From positions 1 through 64,000 of the forward strand of contig QPMI01000589.1 of assembly GCA_004431415.1 (NCBI GenBank): DNA of 64,000 bases, read 5' to 3'. The notes beneath the pieces were generated by a model. It was not told where the DNA came from. It saw only the letters and a program-made list of their open reading frames with translations, and searched no databases. Within the stretch, counting starts at the first letter, position 1; every line of letters starts with the position of its first letter. Shown here in pieces: positions 45,477 to 54,939 of the stretch. The position numbers and the translations under genes are program-made. This DNA is from Cyanophora paradoxa (Eukaryota > Glaucocystophyceae > Cyanophorales > Cyanophoraceae).

Positions 45477-46175
45477 ATGAGCTCGAGCTGCGGCGACGCT
45501 CCCACCTTCCAGGCCTCCTTCCTCCGGGAGCTGGACAGCGGCCTCCGCGAGCGGGTCCAGAAAGCGTACGACATCAGCGAAGACTACGCAAACATCCTCC
45601 TCGACGAGGGCGCCGCCATCGCCAAGGTGCTCTTCGAATATTAATTCCCGCCGGCGCGGCGCGCGCGCGCCGGTGCCATGCACATGCATGCATGCGCATG
45701 CCAGCTGCGCATATGTATGCAGCTGCAGATGCTGCGCATGCAGCGCCACGCTTGACTCGTTGCACCATGGTGCGCATCGCGCGCGCAGAGGACGTGCCTG
45801 AGTGAAATGGTCGAGCGTGCGGCCTGCGTCGCCAGTGAAGACCCCTTCGGGACGTCGTCGAGCCTCTACGACGAGGGCGAGGTCAAGTGCGCGCAGGACC
45901 GCGATTTCGTCAAAGCAAACAACTGCAAGCCCACACCGCTGTACGCCGAGGAGCCGACGGCGGCCGAGGCCGCCGCCGAACTCGAGCACGCGTGCGCGTA
46001 CGCGTACTACGAGGCCGACCACCTCGCTGTGCGCCCGCCGCGGCGCGCCCGATCGCGATCGCGCCCGCGCCCGTGGCCGCCGCTGTTTGGTCTGACGATG
46101 GCCATGGCTCAGAGGGACGACTTCGAATTCGCGGAAGAGCTCGCGCAGGCCGAGGCGACCGCCTTCGAATTCTGA
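45477..46175 (+). CDS. Small acidic protein of unknown function, three exons
   Basis: Exons 45,477-45,626, 45,789-46,028 and 46,113-46,175 join in phase 0 through GT-AG introns. The predicted protein is about 150 residues, starting MSSSCGDAPTFQASFLREL. It continues VQKAYDISEDYANILLDEG, MVERAACVASEDPFGTSSS, LYDEGEVKCAQDRDFVKAN, then an Ala/Glu-rich helix-like part (AAEAAAELEHACAYAYYEA), and ends FEFAEELAQAEATAFEF. It is acidic with several Cys. No signal peptide or membrane segment is seen. I do not recognise the family. It interrupts the F-box cluster and runs opposite to its neighbours. Frame conservation across both joins is the main support. Confidence 0.6.
45655..45755. repeat. Alternating purine-pyrimidine, palindrome-rich tract
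   Basis: Runs of gcgcgc, catgcatgcatgcgcatg and gcatatgtatgcagctgcagatgctgcgcatgcagc lie inside intron 1 of the small acidic-protein gene. Such sequence can adopt Z-DNA or cruciforms; no function is implied. Confidence 0.6.
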
Positions 46176-46414
46176 TCATCGCGCGCCCGCGTGCCCGTGA
46201 CCAAGCGCGCGCGTACGCGCGCATGCCGCGCGGCCGCCACCGCGGCCGGCCGCCTATGTATACCGTAATTGTAAATACGCAATGTCTTGATGCGTATATG
46301 AGTTCGTGTCGACGAGAACGGGGGGCGGGGAAGACAGACGGATCGCGAGGTTCTATATCTAGATCACGATCGCGAGGTTCCATATCTAGAGCGAGGATCG
46401 GAGCGGAGAGAGAT

Positions 46415-49022
46415 CTAGCTGCCCACCCCGCGGCCGGCGCTGTCCTCCCCGCGGGCCGCGAGGCGCTGGAGGCCGGCGGGGAGGGCGCAGGCGACGCCCC
46501 GCGCCGCCAGCCCCCGCAGCACCCGCCCCGCCCGCGCCCCTTCGAGCTCCTCGCCCGCCAGGAACCTGCAGGGTGCCTCGCTTAGCGGTGGAGGCGGGGA
46601 GGGGGTTACGGGGGGGCGCACTCGGAGAGCTGGCGGTCGTCGACGCCGCGCGGGCCGAGAGGTCGACGCGTCAGCGAATCCAGAGTGCGTGGGGTACGGG
46701 CGGAGCTCGAGGGGGAGGGGGTACAGTTTGCACCTCGTCGGCGCGGGCGATGTAGAGGCTCTGGAGGGCGGGGCAGGCGGCGAGGAGGTCCAGCAGGCCG
46801 GCCGCCTCGCGCCTGCAGAAGCGGCACGACCGGAGGACGAGCGAGCGGAGGGAAAGGGGGGCGGCGGAGGCCTGGAGGGCCCCCAGGATGTGCCCCGCCT
46901 CCAGCACCCCCTCCAGCGAGAGCTGCCGCAAGGTCGGCGTGAACCGGCTGGCCTCGCAGGGGCGGAGGAGGGGTACGGCTCACGAGCTCCAGGCGGGCCC
47001 CCGCGGGGGAGGCGAGGGCGGCGGCCCACCAGCCGCAGGGCGTGGCGGGGCCGCCTAGGGCGAGGATGCGGAGGGCCGGGAAGGATCCCTCGGGGGGCGG
47101 GCACCCCAGGCCCGAGGGGCTGCGCCCCGGGAGGCCTCAAGACCAAGCCTGTACGGGCGGGGCGGTGCGGGGGTACGGCAGCGGGTGTGCACCCTTCACC
47201 GGTCGCATCCTGCGGGACCCGCGCCGCGCCGCGTCAGTGTCGGGTCCGAAGCTTAGCGAGGGGGTACAGGGGCACCAGCTCGCAGGCGTGGACGGAGAGG
47301 CTCTCGAGGGCAGGGCAAGCGGCCAAGAATGCCAGGAGGCCGGAAGTCTCCTGCCTGCTGAAGCGGCAGTTTCGCAGGGCGAGCGAGCGGAGGGCCAGCG
47401 GGGCTCCCACGAGCGAGGCCGCGAGCGCCCCCGTGATGCGCCCCGCCCATTCCACCCCGCTCAGCGAGAGCTGCGGCGGGCCGCGTGAGATACGGCGCCG
47501 GGCAGAGCGCGAAGAGCGCTGGGGGCGCGCACGCTCTCGAGGCGGGCGCCAGCGGGGGAGGCGAGGGCGGCGGCCCACCAGTCGGAGTTCGTGGAGGGGC
47601 CGCTCAGGGAGAGGTGGCGGAGGAAGGGGAAGGAGCCCTCGGGGGGCGGGGGGATCGAGGGCAGCGGGGGGCTGTGGGTGCCGGGCTCCGGCGTGTATGG
47701 CTCCATCGTGTCGACGGTGAGGCGGGAGAGGGCGGGGAGGGCGGCGAGGGCGCGGCCCGACTCCTCCCCGTCCGCCCCCCCGAGGGGGTCGCCCCCCGCG
47801 ATCGCGAGGGTCTCGAGGGTGGCGGCCGCCCCGCTCCGCTCCAGGCCGCCGAGGGCGACGGGGCGGGGCGGGGTCTGAAGCAAGAACTCCCGAAGGCCCG
47901 CCGCCGCAAAACGGTCAGCGGGGAAGAGGTCCTCCCAACGGCCTGCGCCCTCGTCAGGCTGGGGGTACGGTGTGATCGAGGGCGGGTCAGGGGGGGTACC
48001 GTCGAGGTCGAACTGGGTCCGGAGCCGGAGGGTGCGGAGGGAGCGGGCGCAGAGGCGGACGACGCTGCAGAGCGACTCGCGCGCCTCGTCGCTCGGCGGC
48101 TGCGCCCAGTCGCGGTAGACGTCGACCTGCCGGAAGCAAAAAGCTCAGACGGCGCGCGAGGGCGCCGGCGGGCGGGAGGGACCGACATCGAAGCAGCGAA
48201 GCCTTCGATTGGACGCCGGGACGGCGGCGAGGGCGTCGGCGCAGGCGCGGAGCTCGTTCGCGCCGTCCGGGGACAGGAAGTGGAGGCGGAGGGAGACGAT
48301 GGAGGGCCAGCAGGGGAGGGCGGCGAGGAAGCGGGCCCCGTGCTCGCCATCCCCGTTGACCGTCACCTCGCGCAGGCCGGTGAGGCGTGGCGCGCGCTTC
48401 GGATCCGCGAGGAACGCGTCGACGCCGCCGCCGCCGGGGCACCCCTCCAGCCCGCGCTCGACGCCGGCGTCCCAGGCGGCGGACTCGAAGAGCGCGAGCG
48501 GCCCGCCGGCCGCGTCGATCGCCTCCTTGAACCGCTTGCAGACGGCGCGGAGCGCGTGCGCCTCGCGGAGCTCAGCGGCCCACCGGCTGCCGTCCGGAGG
48601 AAGCTGCGGCGCCGGCGCGCGCGGCAGCCCAGCTCCAAGTCAGATCAAGGCCACATGCACAGCCGCGGGCGCGCATTGACCTCGCTCGCCACAATCCGCA
48701 GGATCTTTAGAAGCAGCTCGTCGGCGAGCAGCACAATCGGCGCTTCTGTCTCAGCGGGCGCCGCAGGCTCCGGCGCCTTTTCCTACGCGCCCGATCATTA
48801 GCGACAGCGACTCTCAAATGCGCCGGCGGGCGAAGAATCCGTTTCAGCTGAAATTCGCACCGTACGCGTTGCAGCGCTCGGATCTGCAGCTGAAAGCTGC
48901 AGTCGGCCGCGTCCGTGCTTGGAATTCGCCTGAAAGGCCCATGCGCGTGGGCACAATCCGGCAGGATCCTGCGCTGCCACAGCGCTTGACGCCGGCGTCT
49001 TTCGCTTGCCGCCGCGGGCCAT
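46415..49022 (-). CDS. F-box/LRR family gene (cluster member G)
   Basis: Start at 49,022 (MARGGKRKTPASSAVAAQD). Exon 1 is 49,022-48,861. The second exon begins EKAPEPAAPAETEAPIVLL and holds the F-box core LADELLLKILRIVASE. Exon 3 begins LPPDGSRWAAELREAHALR. Then come CKRFKEAIDAAGGPLALFE and the RHASPACAR/DGEHGARFLAALPCWP region. The next intron (48,127-48,186) has a GT donor, followed by VDVYRDWAQPPSDEARES. LRR blocks: TNSDWWAAALASPAGARLE, LRSLALRNCRFSRQETSGL, LSLRSLVLRSCRFCRREAA, LQSLYIARADEVQ. The terminal module, FLAGEELEGARAGRVLRGLA, ends EDSAGRGVGS at 46,415. It has two LRR/WWAAAL modules, so it is one of the longer members. A predicted SCF substrate receptor. Confidence 0.8.
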
Positions 49023-49679
49023 GCTAGAGCTCTCGAGCGAGCCTCTGAGCACGAGTTGGCACTAGGACGTGCACGATGTTGACCCCAGGCGACGCCACGC
49101 CGCGTAGACGTGATTCTCCCTAGGCCTACAGCTCAAGCTCGACTTCTCCTAAATTTCGGGGGGTACACTTACAAGGGCCCCGGCGGGTACATGTACATGC
49201 GCATGCAATTTCGGGGGGTACACTTACAAGGGTCCCGGCGGGTACATGCGCGCGCATGCAAGGCCAGGCCAGGCCCGCCCGCGCGCGGGCCCGGAGCTCG
49301 CGATCGACGTCGACTCGGCTCGACTCGGCGAGGGCGCCGCGGCGCGCCGGCGCCGGCCCGCGGCCGCAGCAGCCTGGCAGGCGCCTTCGACGTCGCCAGC
49401 CAAGCTTACAAGTGAAGAGCTAGCCAGCTATAGCTGAGCTCGGCGCGGCCGTGGCGCCGCTTGCGGCGAGCTTGAGCAGCGCTAGCACTAGTACTAGCTG
49501 CGCATGCGCGCTCTTGAGCGCACGAGCTCGAGCTCGAGGCTAAGCGGATTCCGGAGCAAGCCGGCGACAACTTTCGAATTGCAATCAGCGCTCGAAAACA
49601 CGAGGAAGAGGGCGAGTTGGTGGCCGCCGGGCACTTGGTGTTCGAGGGGGATTGATTCCGGGGCCGGGCGGGGCGGCCG
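49023..49679. other. Intergenic region with a two-copy ~55-bp repeat
   Basis: aatttcggggggtacactta followed by caagg and cccggcgggtacatg occurs at ~49,152-49,206 and ~49,207-49,260. Both copies contain ggggtac, the reverse complement of the intronic GTACCCC motif. No gene is supported. Confidence 0.6.
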
Positions 49680-49800
49680 TCAGTGGCGGCCGCCACCCTT
49701 GCCCTTCCCCTTGTTGCCCCTGCCGCCCTGCCCCGGCTGCTGGCCCTGCTGCTGCCCGGGCTGCCCCCTGCCCCTTCCCTGTCCCCTCTGCTGCTGCTGC

Positions 49801-49846
<46 letters not shown>

Positions 49847-52768
49847 CGGCGCCCCGCGCCGGCCCCTTGCCCGAAGGCCCGCGGCTTCCGCGGCCGGCCG
49901 CCGCGCCGCCGGCCTGCGCGTTGCTCTCCGCGCTGGCGCTCAGGAGCGCGTTGCGGAAGCTGAAGGCCCCTCCGGCGGAGCCGCCGCGCCCGCGCTGGGC
50001 CGGGCCGGGGGCGCCGCCGCCGGCGCCGGCACGGCCGCCGCCTCCTCGGCGGGGGGCTCCCCGGCCGGCCCGCCCCGCGTGCTCCTCGCCCGCGGCGTCC
50101 GCCGAGGGGCCCGCCGGGCTGCCGGGCGCCCCGCCTCGGCCGCGGCCGGCGCGGCGTGCGCTGGCGTTCCCTGCGCCGCCGAGGCCTGCGAGGGCGTCAA
50201 GGACGCCTCGGAGAAGAAGCGGCGGAGGCGGCGGCGGCGGCGCACCGAGTTCGGAATGCTGGCGAAGCGGCGCATGGACGTCGGAGTCGCCGCGGGCCGC
50301 CGCCGGCAGCGGTGGGCGCTGGCGAGGCCGCCGCCGCGGAGGCGCCGGCGCGGCCGGGGACGCGGCGGCGTTCTGCTTGAACTTTCTCTGCCGCGCCGCC
50401 GCCGGCGTCGCTGCTGCTGCCGCGGCCGGCGCCGGCGTCGCAACGGCCGCCGCCGGGGCTGCGGCGGCGGCGGTGACGGCCGGCGTGGCGGCTGCCGCTG
50501 CCGGATGCGCGGCGGGAGTGGCGGGCGCTGGGTGGCCGGGGCGGCGGTTGGGCCGGGGTGGCCGGAGCAACGAGGGCGGCGGGCGGAGCGGAGGGGTCGA
50601 GGCGGGCGGAGCGGGGCAGAGGTTGGGGCGGCCGGGGCGGCCGGGTGGGAGCGGGGGCGGGGCGGGCGCAGGGCGGGGCGGGGGTCTTGGGCCCCGCGGC
50701 GGAGGCGTCGGAGGAGCGGGCGGGTGCGATCCAGCGGGGCGGAGTGGCCGGGGCCGGCGCGCTGGCCGCCGCCGCCGGCGTCAGTACGCTCTCCAGCGCC
50801 TCAAGCACATCCGTTGCCGACACCGGCGCGGCCTCCGCCGCGACGGGCGCCGCGGGGCCACCGCCGCCTCCGCCGCCGCCGGCTGGAGGCGGCGCAGCTG
50901 GCGCAGCGATGCGCGGCCCGCCGCCGGCGCGGCCGGCGCGGCCGGCGCGGCGGGGGGCGGGGCGGGAGCGGCCGGCGCGGCCGAAGGAGCAGGGGCGGCA
51001 CGGGTGGCGGCGGTGGCGGGGCGGCGGCGGCCCGGGCGGCCGGGGCAGAGGGACGGGACCGCTTCGGGGGCGGGGCACCTCGCCCGAGGGGGCGGCCGCC
51101 GCGGGGGCGCCGGGACGGGGATGGCGGTGGGGACGGGGCCGGGGGCGGGGGCAGGGCAGGACGGGGTAGTCGCGGGGCCGCTTGGCGGCGGCGAGGCCCG
51201 TCGTGGCCTCGAGCAGCACGAGCGCCTGCGAGACCGCCGAGGTCATCTGCGCGGGCGGGCGTGCGGCGCTCAGCTCAGCGTCGCGGGACAGAGAGACGGG
51301 AGGGGGCGGGGGCCTGCCTCGACGTTGACGGGCGCCGAGGCGCAGGCGGGGGTCAGGGCGTGCAGCAGGCGCTCCCAGCCGGGGCGCGACGGGTCCGCAG
51401 CCGCGCTGAAGACGCCGACGATGCGCGAGAGGCGCGAGCGGCGCCGCCGCGCCGGCGCGCCCTCGCCCTCGCCGCCCTCCTCCTCGTCCTCCTCCGCCGC
51501 CGCCCAGTCCTCCATCGCGACGTCCCCGTCCCCGTCGGCGCCCGCGGCGCCCTCGCGGCCCTCCTCGGCCGCGTCGGGCGCCTCGGCGCCGGCGGCCCAG
51601 GGGCAGAACCAGCGGTGCTCCTTCACTGGGTCCAGCGGCGGGCGCCGCGGCGGCCGCGCGGCCGGCCGCGGCGGGGGCGCCGGCGCCATCGACGGGAGCT
51701 TGAGGACGTGGTCCAGGTGGGCCGGCGGCAGGGCCCCGGGGCGGGGCCCGGCCGCGCCGTCGCCGGCGCGGCGGGGGCGGCGGCGGCGGCGTCGCCCTCG
51801 AGCTCCATGTCGGCCTCGGCCACGTCCGTCACGCGGGGCGCCGGGGCCGGCCGCGGCGGCGGCGGCGGCATCTCCTCCTCCTCCTCGACGGCCGCCCCAC
51901 GGGGCTCGCCGTGCGCGCCGGCGACGGCTGCGCAGGCAGGCTCGCCCGCTGCGCCGCCGCCGGCCCCGCTGGCGTCCCCGCGGCCGGCGACGCGCTGCGG
52001 GGGGTCAGCCACGCGCGAGGGCGCGGGCGCGGGGCGCGGGGTGCCGCGCGGGACGCACGGGAAGGGGAGGCGGGGTCGGACTTGCGCGGGGTGCACGAAG
52101 CACGCCCGAAGAGCATCGTGTCGATGTCGGCGGCGCGCTCGGCCGGTGGCTCCAGCAGCCGCCGGTAGAAGTCGTCCACCTCGGGCGTCGGCTCGTACGC
52201 CGCGGGCGGCGGCGGCGGCGGCGCGACGCTCTCCCCCGCCCGCAGCTCCTCCGCCGACACGTGGTCGCCGGGGAGGCGCGCGGCGAGGCGGCCGCCGGGC
52301 TCGCCCAGCGCCCGCGCTCGACCTCCATCGGCTCGTCCAGCCGCACCGAGACGCGCCCCGCGCCGGCGCGCGCCTCCTCCTGGCTGATCTCCGCGGGGCC
52401 GCCGCCGAGGCGCGGACGAGGCCGGCGCCGGCCTCGGAGGGCGGCAGCTCGTCCCCCGGCAGGTGGTAGTTCCAGAGGCCGAGCGTGCGGCTGCACGTCT
52501 CGCACGTGAGCGTCACGTCGCGGATCGGCTCCCGCCGGTCGCCCGGCCCCGCGCTGCAGCGGCCGCCGGAGGAGAGGCGCCCCTGCCGCTCGGCGCGCCA
52601 GCCGCAGAGGGCGACGAGGGCGGCGGCGCGGCACCAGGCCGCCTCCATCAGGTGCGGCGCCTCGAAGCTCGTCTCCGTCATGAAGTGCGTCAGCGCCATC
52701 TTCAGCAGCGCCCCGACCCGCTCCTGCACCGGCGTCTGCGGGGCGGAGGGGCGCCGAGTCGGCGGCGC

Positions 52769-52831
<63 letters not shown>

Positions 52832-53589
52832 GCCGGGACGCACGGTAGCGGCCTCGAAGGAGCGGCTGAGGGTCGGGAAGGGGTACGCGGAGGCGAGGCT
52901 GGAGAGGCGCGCGCGCCACTCGGCGGCGTACTCCTCCGTCGACTTGTTCGGGAACTCGGTGAAGGAGCGCGGGCACGGGTTGCCCCGCCACGGGCAGTGG
53001 TCGAAGTGGCCCGTGCTCAGCGACGCCGCCATCTTCTGCGCAGCCTCCCGCGCTGCGGCCGGCGCGTGAGCTGGGGCTGGGGCCCCAGGTGGCGTGTGGG
53101 CTGCGGCGGCGGACCGGCTTGAAGCGACAGGTTTGCATCGAGGCGGAAAGAGCGCATGGCACCGCAGATGCGGCAAGAGAGCATGTCGGGGCCCTTGTTG
53201 ATCCAGCCGAATCGGGCGCACTCCATCGCGCCGATGCTGTGGCGAGCGCGAGGCCGTGAGCAGCACGGCCGGACGCTGCCGTGTGCGTGCGATCGGAGTC
53301 ACCTTGCTGGCTTGCCGAACCACGTCGAGATGCGAAATGACTTGACGCGCTCGAGAAACGCGGCCCGATCCCACGGCCGGCAGGACGTGAGGCTTTCTGA
53401 CGATGCGTCGGGCGCAGGGGCCCTGTGAAAGAACGTGAATGAGCGCCAGCAGCGTCCGACAGGCCGAAAGGCGTACGATGGGCCGGCCGAATCCGACACG
53501 GCCGCGGCATCCGTCGCAGGCCGCTGTATGTACACCAGAGATGAGAGGGCCGCCTGCAGGCGCTGCTCCAGCTCCTCCGGAGCCGCCAT
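49680..53589 (-). CDS. ZC3HC1: NIPA/ZC3HC1-like C3HC zinc-finger protein with polyQ C-terminus
   Basis: NIPA-type proteins are F-box-like or nuclear-basket zinc-finger proteins. Exon 1 (53,589-53,303) starts MAAPEELEQRLQAALSSL and ends AFLERVKSFRISTWFGKPA. Exon 2 (53,236-53,115) adds MECARFGWINKGPDMLSC with RICGA. Exon 3 (from 53,052) adds QKMAASLSTGHFDHCPWRG and CPRSFTEFP. These are the C..C..H..C ligands of the zf-C3HC domain. After a long polyproline run (GGC repeats at ~52,772-52,832) comes a second conserved part (VTLTCETCSRTLGLWNY, PVKEHRWFCPWAAG, RPGWERLLHAL), matching the C-terminal Rsm1-like half of the family. The tail is unusual: Ala/Pro-rich sequence, then ~19 Gln and a GQGRGRGQPGQQQGQQPGQG basic end, stopping at 49,680. 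Exon joins at 51,250-50,500 are uncertain. Confidence 0.85.
49790..49846 (-). repeat. (CAG)n/(CAA)n polyglutamine tract
   Basis: On the plus strand it reads (CTG)7, three TTG, then (CTG)9 or so. It encodes about 19 Gln near the C-terminus of the ZC3HC1-like protein. CAA interruptions would stabilise the repeat. Confidence 0.9.
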
Positions 53590-53716
53590 GGCGCCCGAGC
53601 CCGACCGCGAATCGTTTTGCGTACCCAGACAGGCGAAACCCAGCTCGCTCAGCAGCCGCGCCAGACGCTTCGTGTACGTTTTTCTTGGCCCTCCGAAGCT
53701 TCTAGAAAGCGCAGCA
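53590..53716. promoter_or_regulatory. 127-bp head-to-head promoter region
   Basis: Start codons of the ZC3HC1-like gene (minus, 53,589) and acireductone dioxygenase (plus, 53,717) are separated by 127 bp, so both transcripts must initiate within or across it. No TATA box is seen. Confidence 0.6.
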
Positions 53717-54690
53717 ATGGTCGCCGCATGGTTCTTCGTGGACGACGGCACGAGCCAGTTCGAGGAGCACAGGGGGGCGGAGGTCACGCTGGAGGATCTG
53801 CGCGCCCGCGGCGTGCTCTACTGGCAGTGCGCGCTGCTTCCCCCGTGCCTCGCGTTGCGCTCCCTCCGATCGAGCGCTCCGCAGGCTCGACGCTGACCGG
53901 TACGAGGAGGAGGGCAAGCTCGAGGGCATCTGCAAGGAGCGGAACTACAAGAACCGCGACCAGGTCGGCGCGCGCCCCCTCGACTCGCTGGCGCCGGCCG
54001 ATCGCGGCGAGCAGGTCACCATCACGCCCGAGATGCAGGGCTTCGACGACAAGATGAAGATGTTCTTTGAGGAGTGCGTTCCGAGCCTTAGCTCCAGATC
54101 CCCGCCCCGCGCCCGGCCCGCTCCAGCGGCGCGCGCCGGCGCCGCCCTCTGTCATAGCTATCGCGGCGCGCGCCGCTGTTCGCCGGCCTTAGCATGCGGC
54201 GAGCCTAGGCCCCGGCGGGTTTGCGGTGTTCTGTAGCTAACGGGCGGCTGGGCGGCGCGCAGGCACCTGCACGACGACGAGGAGATCCGCTTCGTGATGG
54301 ACGGCAGCGGCTACTTCGACGTCCGCGGTGCGCTTCCGAGCGCCGGCGCCGCCCCGGCCCGCCGGCGCCTGAGGGGGCGCAGGGTACCCGGACGAGCGGT
54401 GGATCCGTGTGGCGGTGGAGAAGGGGGACATGCTGGTCCTGCCGGCCGGCATCTACCACCGCTTCACCGTCGACGCGCGGAAGAGCGTCAAGGCCATGCG
54501 CCTCTTCCAGGTCCGCATCCCTCGCGGCCCGGAGCAGGCCGTCTCTGAGGCGCCGCGCTCGCTGGGGCAGGACGAGCCGAAGTGGGTCGCGATCTCGAGG
54601 CCGGCGGCGGAGTCCGCCAAGAACGCCGCCCGGCAGCGCTACATCGAGCACTTCAGCTGCCCCGCCCCCGCCAAGGCCACCCCCGCCTGA
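53717..54690 (+). CDS. ARD: Acireductone dioxygenase (methionine salvage)
   Basis: A cupin enzyme that converts acireductone plus O2 to 2-keto-4-methylthiobutyrate and formate in the methionine salvage pathway. Exons 53,717-53,826, 53,885-53,963, 54,015-54,073, 54,263-54,327, 54,383-54,510 and 54,571-54,690 join in frame. They give [105 protein letters not shown] and [17 protein letters not shown]. Metal ligands of the family (His, His, Glu in HLHDDEE; His in GIYHRF) are all present. The length is typical for eukaryotic ARD, with a short extra C-terminal tail ending AKATPA. The introns at 53,964-54,014 and 54,511-54,570 lack in-frame stops and were chosen to fit the family. Confidence 0.95.
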
Positions 54691-54939
54691 GCGCCGGAGC
54701 GAGCGCGGGCGCGGGCCGGCGGCGCCGTCCCCGGTCGATCCGGTTGGCCTAGAGTACGTTACGTGCAGATGTGAGCGGCGGCTCGCCTTAGCTTAGCCGG
54801 GCATGCAGTCCCAGCGCGGGCCGGCGCGAGGCGGGAGGCGAAAAGCAAAGGTTATTGTACAGGCCGAGGCGCAGCTGCAGAAAACAGCGGGCTGCGGGCC
54901 GGCCGCGGGCGGAGGGGGCGGGGCGGGGCGGGGCAGCGG

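Noticed and set aside
49504-52509. 1001-codon plus-strand open frame
   Set aside because: It is the antisense of the ZC3HC1-like gene, which has clear zinc-finger and Rsm1-like blocks on the minus strand; the plus frame is low-complexity.
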